Of a stretch of 64,000 nucleotides of DNA, positions 37,801 through 45,145 are shown piece after piece. Every line of letters starts with the position of its first letter. Position 1 is the first letter of the stretch. This DNA comes from Mimachlamys varia (Eukaryota > Mollusca > Bivalvia > Pectinida > Pectinidae): NCBI GenBank assembly GCA_947623455.1, contig OX392529.1, positions 2,170,001 through 2,234,000 of the forward strand, read 5' to 3'. Below the pieces are notes generated by a model. It was not told the origin of the DNA. It worked only from the letters and a program-made list of their open reading frames with translations, and made no database searches. The position numbers were made by a program, and so were the translations under genes.

Positions 37801-40800
37801 CCGTCAGGTTAAATACCCTGTATAGTTATTGTCAGGTTAAATACCCTGTATAGTTACTGTCAGGTTAAATACCCTGTATAGTTACCGTCAGGTTAAATAC
37901 CCTGTATAGTTACTGCCAGGTGAAATACCCTGTATAGTTACTGTCAGGTCAATTAAATACCCTGTATATTTACTGTCAGGTTAATTAAATACCCTGTATA
38001 GTTACTGTCAGGTTAAATACCCTGTATAGTTACTGTCAGGTTAAATACCCTGTATAGTTATTGTCAGGTTAAATACCCTGTATAGTTACTGTCAGGTTAA
38101 ATACCCTGTATAGTTACCGTCAGGTTAAATACCCTGTATAGTTACTGTCAGGTTAAATACCCTGTATAGTTACTGTCAGGTCAATTAAATACCCTGTATA
38201 TTTACTGTCAGGTTAATTAAATACCCTGTATAGTTACTGTCAGGTCAATTAAATACCCTGTATAGTTACTGTCAGGTCAATTAAATACCCTGTATAGTTA
38301 CTGTCAGGTCAATTAAATACCCTGTATAGTTACTGTCAGGTTAAATACCCTGTATAGTTAGCGTCAGGTTAAATACCCTGTATAGTTACCGTCAGGTTAA
38401 ATACCCTGTATAGTTATTGTCAGGTTAAATACCCTGTATAGTTACTGTCAGGTTAAATACCCTGTATAGTTACTGTCAGGTCAATTAAATACCCTGTATA
38501 GTTACTGTCAGGTTAATTAAATACCCTGTATAATTACTGTCAGGTTAATTAAATACCCTGTATAATTACTGTCAGGTTAAATACCCCGTATAGTTACTGT
38601 CAGGTTAATTAAATACCCTGTATAGTTACTGTCAGGTCAATTAAATACCCTGTATATTTACTGTCAGGTTAATTAAATACCCTGTATATTTACTGTCAGG
38701 TTAATTAAATACCCTGTATAGTTACTGTCAGGTTAAATACCCTGTATATTTACTGTCAGGTCAATTAAATACCCTGTATAGTTACTGTCAGGTTAAATAC
38801 CCTGTATAGTTACTGTCAGGTTAAATACCCTGTATAGTTACTGTCAGGTTAAATACCCTGTATAGCTACTGTCAGGTTAAATACCCCGTATAGTTACTGT
38901 CAGGTTAAATACCCTATATAGTTACTGTCAGGTCAATTAAATACCCTGTATAGTTACTGTCAGGTTAAATACCCTGTATAGTTACCGTCAGGTCAAATAC
39001 CCTGTATAGTTACTGTCAGGTTAAATACCCTGTATAGTTACTGTCAGGTCAATTAAATACCTTGTTAGCTCACCTGGTCCAAAGGACCAAGGTGAGCTTA
39101 TGCGATACCGTGTCGTCCGTCGTCCGTCGTCCGTCGTCCGTCCGTCGTCCGTCGTCCGTCCGTCAACAATTGACTTCTTCTTTATAACCACTGATCGGAA
39201 TTTGACCAAATTTGGTCAGAAGCATCCCTATGGGGTGGGGACTCAAAATTGTACAAATGGTTGGGCTGACCCCCCAGGGGCCTGGGGGGCGGGGCCAAAA
39301 GGGGTCAATTTGGCTATTTGATATAAACGACTACTTCTCTGAAACCGAGCAATGTATATTGCTCATATTTGGCTGGTAGTATTACTATGGGTTGGGGATT
39401 CAAAATTGTACAAATGGTGGGGCTGACCCCCCAGGGGCCTGGGGGGCGGGGCCAAAATGGTAAGTTGGCTATATTGATATAAACGACTTCTTCTCTGAAA
39501 CCCAGTAATATATATCGCTCATATATGGCTGGTAGCATCACTATTGAGTGGGGATTCAAAATTGTACAGATGGTGGGGCTGACCCCCAAGGGGCCTGGGG
39601 GGCGGGGTCAAAAGGGGTCAATTTGGCTATATTGATATAAACGATTTCTTCTCTGAAACCCAGTAATGTATATCGCTTATATTTGCCTGGTAGCATTACC
39701 ATGGGGTGTGGATTCAAAATTGTATAAATGGTGGGTCTGACCCCCAAGGGGCCTGGGGGTGGGGCCAAAAGTGGCCAATTTGGCTATATTGATAAAAAAC
39801 ATCTTCTTTTCTGAAACTGTACAATGTATATCACACAAGTTTGTTCAAACGAATACATAGACCTTCATTCACGGGGATCAAACAGGTTAAAGGGTCGCGG
39901 CGCCAAATACGGGAACCAGAAAATTCTTTAACATCTGTTTCCAAAAAAATCAAGGATTTTGTGCATGTATACCCGGTAGCATGTTTGGAAAAATGATATC
40001 CTATTTTGTTGGACTATGTATTGGAGCCTTTTTCTTTATCTATTCTTTTATCAGATATCAACATTTTAGTTTAACTGGCAGGTCTCAAACTGAAAATGTG
40101 TACATAAAATATTTTGAACCAGGTGAGCGATACAGGCCCTCTGGGCCTCTTGTATAGTTACTGTCAGGTTAAATACCCTGTATAGTTACTGTCAGGTTAA
40201 ATACCCTGTATAGTTACTGTCAGGTCAATTAAATACCCTGTATAGTTACTGTCAGGTCAATTAAATACCCTGTATAGTTACTGTCAGGTTAAATACCCTG
40301 TATAGTTATTGTCAGGTTAAATACCCTGTATAATTACTGTCAGGTCAATTAAATACCCTGTATATTTCATTGTAGAATGCATGTGTTGGGTAACTAATAA
40401 CTCACTGTAAAACCATATCTTAAGTGTAACATAACAGAAATTTCCTTAATCGCTCAACCAAGTCTGTAACATAACAGAAATCTCCTTTATTGCTCAACTA
40501 TGTCTATAACATTACAGGAAATCTCCTTAATCGCTCAACCATGTCTGTAACATAACAGAAATCTCCTTAATTGCTCGACCATGTCTGTAACATAACAGAA
40601 ATCTCCTTAATCGCTCAACCATGTCTGTAACATAACAGAAATCTCCTTAATCGCTCAACCATGGCCTGTAATATAAAGTTAATCACAATAATCAAGCAAC
40701 CAAGTCTATATATCATTATACCCCCTGCAACGAAGTTAGGTGGGGTATACTGAAATCAGGTTGTTCGTCTGTCTGTCTGTCTGTAGACACAATTTTGTCC

Positions 40801-41287
40801 GGCTATGCATTCGCTCAGTTTTTAACATATCTTTTTAAAATTTTGTGGGAATAGACAGTACAGTATGAAGATGTCCCCCATGAAGTAAATTTGATTTTCG
40901 ACCCTTTTTCAGAAAGTTATTCCCCATTTATGTAAAAAATGATCACAATTTTGTCTGGCTATGCATTCAATCAGTTTTCAACGGATCTTTTTAAATTTTG
41001 TGGGAATAGACAGTACAATATGTTAATGTGCCCCCTAAAGTAAATTTGCATTTTCGACAGTTCTAGTTATACCTGATTTATCACCCACAGGAGTGTTTGT
41101 GTCACGGTTCAGTGAGAGTCCACAGGAAGCCTTGTACTCGGGTCTGGTGGGTGTTGGGGACGAGATACTGGAGATGAACAAGTTTGTGCTGAGAGACCTG
41201 GCTCTTGATGATATTTATGATATCATGGCTGCCAAGGAAACGCTGGTGATGACCATCCTACCATTAATGGCACGCCAAGATGTGTGA
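10486..41287 (+). CDS. PDZ-domain protein, 8 coding exons, 1572 residues (gene span)
   Basis: Eight exons (10486-10860, 14998-16045, 27854-27938, 29112-31378, 32834-33017, 33812-34102, 36621-36892, 41091-41287) join with matching phases 0,1,2,1,2,2,1 into one frame of 4719 nt including the stop. Every boundary has GT and AG. The protein is long, polar and probably disordered: serine- and acid-rich N-terminal half, coiled coil at about 327-355, NDLHSTPD-type repeats at about 533-595, PPAY at about 939 (a WW-domain ligand motif), GDQGSE-type repeats at about 1060-1230, basic tracts at about 1330-1410, and a PDZ domain at about 1481-1568 with the binding loop PVGFF. A role as a cortical or junctional scaffold is inferred from the PDZ domain plus disorder. 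Candidates I considered are KIAA1614-like proteins and SYD-1/RhoGAP100F, but no C2 or RhoGAP domain is present and I could not verify either. Extra 5' non-coding exons are possible. Confidence 0.85.
10861..11440 (+). other. Intron 1, unique part
   Basis: This is the single-copy start of intron 1 after the donor GTAAGA at 10861. Nothing beyond AT-rich sequence was seen. Confidence 0.6.
11441..12252. repeat. 21-bp AT-rich minisatellite in intron 1
   Basis: A unit of about 21 bp, TCTGGTATAACAATAAATAT, is repeated roughly 37 times with short TATATA variations. Being divisible by three, it gives open frames on both strands (runs of YQRYLLL or ISGITIN). These are not genes. Confidence 0.93.
12253..12606. 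other. Intron 1 single-copy gap
   Basis: Non-repetitive intron sequence between two arrays. No exon with acceptable splice sites was seen. Confidence 0.5.
12607..14832. repeat. 29-bp minisatellite, about 77 copies, in intron 1
   Basis: The unit is about 29 bp with the core ACAGGGATGTATGTCATGTA. Copies are nearly identical and differ mainly at GTATAC versus GTGTAC. No stop occurs on the plus strand in any frame, so it generates open frames of up to 743 residues. It ends 165 bp before exon 2, and each copy carries a TTACAG acceptor-like string. Confidence 0.97.
14998..16045 (+). CDS. PDZ gene coding exon 2
   Basis: The acceptor TTTTTTCCACAATGCAG precedes GAGGGATCT in phase 0, and the donor is AAAG|GTATGT in phase 1. 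It encodes about residues 126-475, beginning EGSNLLKARSMENID. It is serine- and acid-rich and includes SNLERDLSEFL and a heptad-like stretch, EEQIRSLQRELELKDRQL, at about 330-347, which I read as a short coiled coil. The ATG at 14992 lies inside the acceptor and is not used in the spliced message. Confidence 0.9.
16046..16607 (+). other. Intron 2, 5' unique part
   Basis: Donor GTATGT at 16046, then single-copy AT-rich intron sequence with no recognised feature. Confidence 0.6.
16608..17548. repeat. 38-bp minisatellite in intron 2, about 25 copies
   Basis: A unit of about 38 bp is built from TAATACCTGTTGGTATGTGG and GGAACAGGGGTATTGGTG. TGTTG|GTATGT resembles a 5' splice site on the plus strand. 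The minus strand is stop-free and reads as Pro-rich peptide repeats (IPTGITPIPLF), which explains the 336-residue open frame; not a gene. Confidence 0.95.
17738..17905 (+). mobile_element. tRNA-derived SINE copy
   Basis: The head resembles a tRNA with pol III boxes: A-box-like TTAGCTCAGTGGTAAAGCG and B-box-like GGGTTTGATCCC, spaced as in a tRNA. A non-tRNA body follows (CCTCCTAGTGGTGACAGCGG) and an A-rich end near 17892. Acceptor-stem pairing is poor, so it is a SINE rather than a working tRNA gene. Confidence 0.65.
17906..18788. repeat. About 31-bp minisatellite between two SINE heads
   Basis: Units of 29-34 bp with the core GGAAGGAGTAGTGTAGCAGA followed by TTTTATTTGTG. Length varies through the number of G bases. 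It begins immediately after the SINE tail. Confidence 0.94.
18810..18915 (+). mobile_element. Degenerate second SINE head
   Basis: AACTCAGCTCAGGGGAATAG, then GTGTCCGACTACAAAACTGG and GGATCCCTGCTGGAAGCGCA, align by eye with the SINE at 17738 (GCGTCCGACTAGCAACCTGG, GATCCCAGGTGGAAGCACA). It is an older or shuffled copy of the same family. Confidence 0.55.
18957..19850. repeat. 42-bp minisatellite with nested 17-bp repeats
   Basis: The main unit is 42 bp: CACTGACACCCAACCAT plus TGTGTCCAGTGACAAAATGT and a short CCCGA. The first 17 bases are also repeated alone two to four times at about 18970-19030, 19402-19445 and 19540-19660. All plus and minus frames are largely open, giving shadow frames. Confidence 0.95.
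19851..20275. other. Intron 2 single-copy gap
   Basis: No feature was supported in this intronic stretch. Confidence 0.5.
20276..23134. repeat. 56-bp minisatellite in intron 2, about 51 copies
   Basis: A 56-bp unit joins CAGTTTTACCTGTTTAGTCT, GCTGTATATAGCTTGTCCTC and AGTCTGACACTGTGTA. Variants at the end (GTGTAC, GTGCAC, GTACGC) recur in ordered series, so several units amplified together. TTTTACCTGTTTAG resembles a branch and acceptor region. Confidence 0.97.
23140..23750. mobile_element. Interspersed-element fragment with GTCC microsatellite
   Basis: It contains CCAGTCCGTCCGTCCGTCC followed by repeated phrases such as CCATCCAAAGGTCAAGGTCT and TCCTCCAAAAGTCAAATCTC. The internal style matches the CTCACCTGG-type elements elsewhere in this window (34672, 39065). 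Ends are not defined. Confidence 0.4.
23751..25095. repeat. 20-26-bp minisatellite in intron 2, about 60 copies
   Basis: The core TAGCTAGGTGGTTACCT is constant. The spacer varies from TATATA runs to TTTATG and GTATATA, and a subtype AAGATAGATTGTTACCT recurs in the middle. Confidence 0.94.
25105..25310 (+). mobile_element. tRNA-derived SINE (degenerate)
   Basis: GGGTGTTGCACTGTGGATAG and GCACTTGCCTTTC form a decayed tRNA-like head. The body, GTGGGTTTTCTACAGGTACT then CCAGTTTCCTCCCAAATACC, and the tail, ATGTTTCATAATTTTTGAAA, match the better-preserved copy at 61690. It ends in AAATAAATAG. Confidence 0.65.
25311..26370. other. Intron 2 single-copy sequence
   Basis: AT-rich intronic sequence. 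I saw no exon, element end or repeat of note. Confidence 0.5.
26371..27828. repeat. 15-bp minisatellite, about 95 copies, before exon 3
   Basis: The unit is AGATGGTTACCTGTT with frequent TATATGG and AAATGGC variants. At 15 bp it keeps one plus frame open as WLPVR/K pentapeptides (89 residues near 27002), which is not a gene. It stops 25 bp before the exon 3 acceptor. Confidence 0.96.
27854..27938 (+). CDS. PDZ gene coding exon 3 (85 nt)
   Basis: A small exon between TATCTATTTCAG and AG|GTAAGT, phase 1 to phase 2. It encodes SVEDVDVSDDIEKDGG followed by LTGRASLTPTS, an acidic then Ser/Thr-rich linker. It is squeezed between two minisatellites: one stops 25 bp before the acceptor, and the other includes its last 16 bases and its donor. 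Confidence 0.85.
27923..28622 (+). repeat. 31-bp array carrying the exon 3 / intron 3 junction, about 22 copies
   Basis: The unit is TAACACCTACCTCCAG plus GTAAGTTACCTGTCA. The first 16 bases equal the last 16 bases of exon 3, and the rest equals the first bases of intron 3. The first copy is the real junction at 27938/27939. Most copies keep a GT donor (GTAAGT, GTTAGT, GTATGT); one near 28000 has GCAAGT. Confidence 0.97.
28623..29111 (+). mobile_element. 3' fragment of AGCTCACCTGG-type element in intron 3
   Basis: The stretch to about 29020 contains CTTGACTTATCTTCAAGGTC and ends ACCATATGAGCGATGCAGGC followed by CCATTGAGCCTCTTAT, the diverged 3' terminus of the element seen whole at 34672-35524. 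The 5' end is missing. Remaining intron bases run to the TTATTTTGCAG acceptor. Confidence 0.6.
29112..31378 (+). CDS. PDZ gene coding exon 4 (large, repeat-bearing)
   Basis: The acceptor TTATTTTGCAG precedes CTCCCCAGAG in phase 2; the donor is ATCAG|GTATGT in phase 1. It encodes about 756 residues, 503-1258. Features in order are: NDLHSTPD-type octapeptide repeats (29203-29390); Ser-rich charged sequence with SESDIR and SESDIS motifs; a basic patch KKFRFKNIFKGKKG near 30055; the PPAY motif at 30421-30432; and about 24 heptapeptides of GDQGSEH/L type (about 30730-31290). Two coding minisatellites with units divisible by three keep the frame open. Confidence 0.92.
29203..29390 (+). repeat. Coding 24-bp repeats in exon 4
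   Basis: About seven copies of an eight-codon unit encode NDLHSTPD or close variants (DNDLHSTR, GNDLHNTP). The unit stays divisible by three and the copies are nearly identical at DNA level (AACGACCTTCACAGTACACC), which points to recent slippage inside coding sequence. Confidence 0.93.
30730..31290 (+). repeat. Coding 21-bp repeats in exon 4
   Basis: About 24 copies of a seven-codon unit encode GDQGSEH/GDQGSEL with HQGSNHG and VDQRSEP variants; the DNA core is GGAGACCAGGGGTCAGAGC. The tract is highly acidic and polar. The minus strand is open too (a shadow frame). Confidence 0.94.
31362..32524 (+). repeat. 43/68-bp array carrying the exon 4 / intron 4 junction
   Basis: The long unit (about 68 bp) includes CACAGAATAGTTCAG|GTATGT, which matches the end of exon 4 (CACAGAATAGATCAG|GTATGT) at 14 of 15 exon bases, then CTTAGAACAGTTCTAACACT and GATGCTCAGTAGTC. 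The short unit (about 43 bp) lacks the 25-bp donor part. The first copy is the real junction at 31378/31379. Confidence 0.96.
32567..32742. mobile_element. MITE with TA target duplication
   Basis: Terminal inverted repeats CAGTAAATCCCC and GGGGTATTACTG are flanked by TA at 32565-32566 and 32743-32744. The 176-bp size, CAGT ends and TA target fit a non-autonomous Tc1/mariner-superfamily (pogo/Tigger-like) element. No coding capacity. It lies in intron 4, just before exon 5. Confidence 0.8.
32834..33017 (+). CDS. PDZ gene coding exon 5
   Basis: The acceptor TTTATCTTCAG precedes ATTCTAACAAC in phase 1; the donor is CAAAG|GTAGGT in phase 2. It encodes about 61 residues including NNCTDELDLSNKLEEMG and HVDDSITVLEES, an acidic polar segment with no recognised domain. 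Competing frames here contain stops or lack phase matches. Confidence 0.82.
33018..33300 (+). other. Intron 5 single-copy part
   Basis: Donor GTAGGT at 33018, then non-repetitive sequence up to the array. No feature was seen. Confidence 0.55.
33301..33829 (+). repeat. 52-bp array carrying the intron 5 / exon 6 junction, about 10 copies
   Basis: Each unit reads GATTGATGTTTTACAG| then GGAGGAGAGTAACTTAGT and GTTACCAAG|GTAACA. The acceptor and the first 18 bases of exon 6 are thus repeated upstream of the real junction at 33811/33812. Each copy looks like a 27-nt microexon with its own acceptor (TACAG or TATAG) and a weak donor. Confidence 0.97.
33812..34102 (+). CDS. PDZ gene coding exon 6 (basic segment)
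   Basis: The acceptor is GATGTTTTACAG before GGAGGAGAGT in phase 2; the donor is ACAAAG|GTATAC in phase 2. It encodes REESNLVRSKELSASKQSLG and then a strongly basic stretch (KFKAIRKAVSLDKG, KNKNKEKKKSGFKMPKIK, RKKKSK). Such tracts commonly bind acidic membrane lipids or act as nuclear localisation signals; which applies is not visible. The first 18 bases of this exon are repeated in the array upstream. Confidence 0.88.
34672..35524 (+). mobile_element. AGCTCACCTGG-type interspersed element, full copy, in intron 6
   Basis: It starts TTAGCTCACCTGGCC, runs through GGTCCGTCTTCCGTCCGGCC, then three or four internal repeats with AACGACTTCTTCT and TGACCTTGACC phrases, and ends ACCAGGTGAGCAATGCAGGC and CCATTGGGCCTCTTG. 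The start (AGCTCACCTGG) is inverted at the end (CCAGGTGAGC). No transposase is present, so it is non-autonomous. Confidence 0.75.
35525..36336 (+). other. Intron 6 single-copy sequence
   Basis: AT-rich intronic sequence with a poly(A) run at 36299-36310. I saw nothing else in it. Confidence 0.5.
36337..36503. mobile_element. 167-bp MITE in intron 6
   Basis: The ends TTCACCGTAATTAGCGCC and GTGCGCTAATTACGGCAAA are imperfect inverted repeats flanked by TA on both sides (36335-36336 and 36504-36505). Short, non-coding, Tc1/mariner-type target. Confidence 0.78.
36621..36892 (+). CDS. PDZ gene coding exon 7 (N-terminal half of PDZ)
   Basis: The acceptor TTATCTAATTTCAG precedes TTTTGACACC in phase 2; the donor is CATG|GTATGT in phase 1. 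After a polar linker with CQSLESLDNTPD it encodes GSLGKLLKLNQDG and then the start of the PDZ fold, THVIQIHKPKHGPVGFFIAR. PVGFF fills the GLGF carboxylate-binding loop position. Confidence 0.93.
36893..39064 (+). repeat. 28/32-bp array starting at the exon 7 donor
   Basis: The intron opens GTATGTGACTGTCAGG and then repeats CTGTATAGTTACTGTCAGG with TTAAATACC; the unit is 28 bp, with a 32-bp variant containing GGTCAATTAAATACC. The repeated GTATAGTTACTGTC appears to derive from the donor sequence GTATGTGACTGTC. About 70 copies occur before the element insertion. Confidence 0.96.
39065..40150 (+). mobile_element. AGCTCACCTGG-type element inserted inside the intron 7 array
   Basis: It starts TTAGCTCACCTGGTCC, carries a GTCCGTCGTCC microsatellite (39113-39165), about four internal repeats of roughly 160 bp with CCCCCAGGGGCCTGGGGGGC, and ends AACCAGGTGAGCGATACAGG and CTGGGCCTCTTG. 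CTTG is present at both edges and the minisatellite resumes directly after it. Short open frames inside are not genes. Confidence 0.82.
40151..40372 (+). repeat. Resumed 28/32-bp array of intron 7
   Basis: The same units as at 36893-39064 continue for about seven copies after the inserted element. Confidence 0.95.
40424..40672. repeat. 40-bp minisatellite, about 6 copies
   Basis: Unit CTGTAACATAACAGAAATCT plus CCTTAATCGCTCAACCATGT. Intronic. Confidence 0.93.
40720..41075. mobile_element. CCCCCTGCAACGAAGTTAGG-type repeat fragment
   Basis: ATACCCCCTGCAACGAAGTT then AGGTGGGGTATACTG with a GTCTGTCTGTCTGT stretch resembles a second mollusc interspersed family. Two roughly 150-bp internal halves repeat the phrase CACAATTTTGTC-GGCTATGCATTC. 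Boundaries are uncertain. Confidence 0.5.
41091..41287 (+). CDS. PDZ gene terminal coding exon 8 (C-terminal half of PDZ)
   Basis: The acceptor GATTTATCACCCACAG precedes GAGTGTTTGTG in phase 1. It encodes the rest of the PDZ fold: GVFVSRFSESPQ (beta strand C), LVGVGDEILEMN (the conserved GDxIxxVN-type strand), LALDDIYDIM (helix B) and ETLVMTILPL (last strand). It ends RQDV-stop. The stop TGA at 41285-41287 lies inside the first copy of a 22-bp array. No further in-phase exon was seen downstream, so this is probably the true C-terminus. Confidence 0.88.
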
Positions 41288-42392
41288 TGTACGACACCAA
41301 GATGTGTGATGTACGACACCAAGATGTGTGATGTACGACACCAAGATGTGTGATGTACGACACCAAGATGTGTGATGTACGACACCAAGATGTGTGATGT
41401 ACGACACCAAGATGTGTGATGTACGACACCAAGATGTGTGATGTACGACACCAAGATGTGTGATGTACGACACCAAGATGTGTGATGTACGACACCAAGA
41501 TGTGTGATGTACGACACCAAGATGTGTGATGTACGACACCAAGATGTGTGATGTACGACACCAAGATGTGTGATGTACGACACCAAGATGTGTGATGTAC
41601 GACACCAAGATGTGTGATGTACGACACCAAGATGTGTGATGTACGACACCAAGATGTGTGATGTACGACACCAAGATGTGTGATGTACGACGCCAAGATG
41701 TGTGATGTACGACACCAAGATGTGTGATGTACGACACCAAGATGTGTGATGTACGACACCAAGATGTGTGATGTACGACACCAAGATGTGTGATGTACGA
41801 CACCAAGATGTGTGATGTACGACACCAAGATGTGTGATGTACGACACCAAGATGTGTGATGTACGACACCAAGATGTGTGATGTACGACACCAAGATGTG
41901 TGATGTACGACACCAAGATGTGTGATGTACGACACCAAGATGTGTGATGTACGACACCAAGATGTGTGATGTACGACACCAAGATGTGTGATGTACGACA
42001 CCAAGATGTGTGATGTACGACACCAAGATGTGTGATGTACAATGCCAAGATGTGTGATGTACGACACCAAGATGTGTGATGTACAATGCCAAGATGTGTG
42101 ATGTACGACACCAAGATGTGTGATGTACAATGCCAAGATGTGTGATGTACGACACCAAGATGTGTGATGTACGACACCAAGATGTGTGATGTACGACACC
42201 AAGATGTGTGATGTACGACACCAAGATGTGTGATGTACAATGCCAAGATGTGTGATGTACGACACCAAGATGTGTGATGTACAATGCCAAGATGTGTGAT
42301 GTACGACACCAAGATGTGTGATGTACGACACCAAGATGTGTGATGTACGACACCAAGATGTGTGATGTACGACACCAAGATGTGTGATGTAC
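41266..42392. repeat. 22-bp array starting in the last codons of the PDZ gene, about 51 copies
   Basis: Unit CCAAGATGTGTGATGTACGA plus CA. The first copy contains CAA GAT GTG TGA, the final QDV codons and stop of the gene. Only ACGACA and ACAATG variants plus one CGCCAAG variant are seen, so homogenisation is strong. The minus strand lacks stops in all frames, giving open frames of up to 403 residues that are not genes. Confidence 0.97.
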
Positions 42393-42829
42393 GCCTCAGT
42401 GTGAAAGTTATCCCATAATCCAACATCAGCTTCAGACCGCTTCAGCATTCCTACAGCACCTCGTACTCCGTACAACTTTTATTGTCAAAAAGCTTGTCTG
42501 ATGTTTAATAATTCATCATTGTACAAGTACATTTTGTTCTTGCCAATGTTTTTTTGACTAGATCAAGTTAAAGATTCTTATCACAATGACATATCTTCCA
42601 GTATGTATTTTGAGATTTAATTTTAAAGCAATTATGTAATCCATATATGCTGATTTTGTCAGGCATGCATTGTACCATGTACAAGTGTTGTTATACACTT
42701 AGTCTTAAGTCACAAGTAAATAATGTACCAACTGTTATGTGGTATGGGGGACCTCTGACCTCTGACCTTTTTGTTACTATAAGGACTATAATATGATGGA
42801 AGACATTATATAGAGACATTATAGTTCTG
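42393..42829 (+). other. Single-copy downstream region of the PDZ gene
   Basis: Ordinary non-coding sequence, probably 3' UTR. No canonical AATAAA was found in it. Confidence 0.45.
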
Positions 42830-43275
42830 TGAAGTATAGTGTACTATTGTTTAAGACAATAGATGACATAGTATAGTGTACCATTGTTCAAGACAATAGA
42901 TGACATAGTATAGTGTACTATTGTTTAAGACAATAGATGACATAGTATAGTGTACCATTGTTTAAGACAATAGATGACATAGTATAGTGAAATATTGTTT
43001 ACAACAATAGATAACATAGTATAGTGTACTATTGTTCAAGACAATAGATGACATAGTATAGTGTACCGTTGTTTAAGACAATAGATGACGTAGTATAGTG
43101 TACCATTGTTTAAGACAATAGATGACATAGTATAGTGTACCATTGTTTAAGACAATAGATGACATAGTATAGTGTACCATTGTTCAAGACAATAGATGAC
43201 ATAGTATAGTGTACCATTGTTTAAGACAATAGATGACATAGTATAGTGTACTATTGGTTAAGACAATAGATTTAT
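42830..43275. repeat. 37-bp minisatellite, about 12 copies
   Basis: Unit GACATAGTATAGTGTACCAT plus TGTTTAAGACAATAGAT. ATTGT and ACAAT within each unit form a small inverted repeat. Confidence 0.94.
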
Positions 43276-43454
43276 AGTTTTATTTTGAATTAGTACAATA
43301 ATTCATACTATATACCATAGTTAAATGCTGTATAATGGATATTTACCATCACGTGTAGAAATTGTTAGCCAAATTGATTCATGTGAAATTTTCTATAAAT
43401 ATCTTGTTATCAATATAGCAGGTCATTTGACACCCTGGATATATTAAGTCTGCT

Positions 43455-43640
43455 TACACATAAATAGTCTGACTAACACATAAATAGTCTGACTTACACA
43501 TAAATAGTCTGAATTACACATAAATAGTCTGAATTACACATAAATAGTCTGAATTACACATAAATAGTCTTAATTAAACATAAATAGTCTGAATTACACA
43601 TAAATAGTCTGAATTACACATGAATAGTCTGATTTACAAG
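43455..43640. repeat. 20-bp minisatellite, about 9 copies
   Basis: Unit TACACATAAATAGTCTGAAT with minor variation. Confidence 0.93.
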
Positions 43641-43799
43641 TAAGTCTGACTATAACATGTAAGCTGGACTTTTTCAATAGATGATATCCACTCACTAAAT
43701 CTATTTCCCATTTCTTTTAAAACATTTGCTATTTCAGTTTCATCGAAGCAATGTTATATTTTCTAGTAAGAAAACATACAGTGGATATGTAAATATATT

Positions 43800-44032
43800 A
43801 CATGTTTATCAAGTACTATATACATACAGTGTATATATGATATTTATCCAGTACTATATACCTAGAGTGTATATATGATATTTGTCCAGTACTATATACA
43901 TACAGTGTATATATGATATTTATCCAGTACTATATACCTACAGTGTATATATGATGTTTATCCAGTACTATATACCTACAGTGTATATATGATATTTATC
44001 CACTACTATATACATGCAGTGTATATAATACA
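43800..44032. repeat. 38-bp minisatellite, about 6 copies
   Basis: Unit CAGTGTATATATGATATTTA plus TCCAGTACTATATACATA. A diverged copy recurs near 44785. Confidence 0.9.
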
Positions 44033-45145
44033 CTTAACCAAAGTTTTAAGTGGTCACTGACTTTTTAGTTCATAAAAAGGTAATGCACCACCCTATTTTC
44101 ATTTATTGATTAAAGAATAAAACATACATATCTTATGAAATGATGCATTAAATTGCATCAATGTATTCAACTGATTGAAGCCGGTATTTCAGCTAAAAGA
44201 CCCCCACCCCCAAAAATGAAAGTCACAGTCTCAATCAATATCGCATATAGCATCCTCCTGCATTGATAACAGGTTAAAACTGTTGTGTTATTAGGGCCCC
44301 TCACAAAATATGCGTGTCCTATAGCAATTACCTTGTTGGTCCGTCTGTCTGTGCATCAGCAGTTTTATTTTCATGCGATATCTTGAGTTTCCTTCGACTG
44401 AACACCCTTACACTTCAGACAGTGCTTCCTTTTTGACAATGCTTAATCAGGATGACTTTGTTGTATCAAAGGTCAAGGTTACTGTTACCTGATACAGAAA
44501 ATCAGTTTCTATACAAAATTAGAGTTTGCTTTTGTCTGCTTTCCCTCATTCCTCCTGTGGTCAGTTTTATGATCTAAATTTTTTTTTTGGAATGCCAATT
44601 CTAAGACTAGCGAAAAATGAAGTAAGTTATTTTTGCACAGGCGCATGTGCAGTACAGCGATAATAGAAAAAGGTGCAAAAGCTTAACATCGGCAGTGTTT
44701 TATATGCAAAATATCAAGAAAAGACAATACTTTTAATGTATTAAATATTAAATATAAAAGTGACCAGTTAGAGCTTTGGTTCAGTGTATATATTTATCCA
44801 GCACTATATATATAAATACATGTAGTTGTTTTGTTTTACTTAACCCTGCTCTCCTGTTTGACTCGGGAAGTCAGTTATTTGATATATCAGACACAGCTTT
44901 GGCTGTGGGTAAAGAAATACTTTGCATGGTTAGTCTGTACCCTTAGGTTTTCAAAATGTTTGTATTTTTAAATCATTGTTAATTTTATTTATATTGAGAA
45001 GATGTCTTACAAAGCAATATTTAAGTTTTTCTTTATATTTTAATCTTTAAACTGTGAGTGAGAATTGTGAGGGATTGTAATATGGAGGTTTAAGGATTAG
45101 TTTTACATGGATTATTGTTTACTGAACTGTTCAACAGTTATAATA
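44033..45145. other. Non-coding; interspersed-repeat fragment
   Basis: Between about 44290 and 44560 the text GGGCCCCTCACAAAATATGC, CCTTGTTGGTCCGTCTGTCT and ATCAAAGGTCAAGGTTACTG resembles the GTCC-type elements. An AATAAA is at 44116-44121 with no clear GT-rich downstream element. The rest shows nothing. Confidence 0.4.

Noticed and set aside
39021..39768. Several short open frames on both strands
   Set aside because: They fall inside a non-autonomous interspersed element with GTCC microsatellite and G/C-rich internal repeats.
41091..41287. Assignment of the PDZ gene to SYD-1/RhoGAP100F
   Set aside because: The PDZ domain is at the extreme C-terminus after about 1480 disordered residues, and no C2 or RhoGAP domain is present in the window.
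41215..42475. Three overlapping minus-strand frames of 377-403 residues (SYITHLGVVHH repeats)
   Set aside because: A 22-bp unit with no minus-strand stop opens all frames; the region is the 3' end of the plus-strand PDZ gene.
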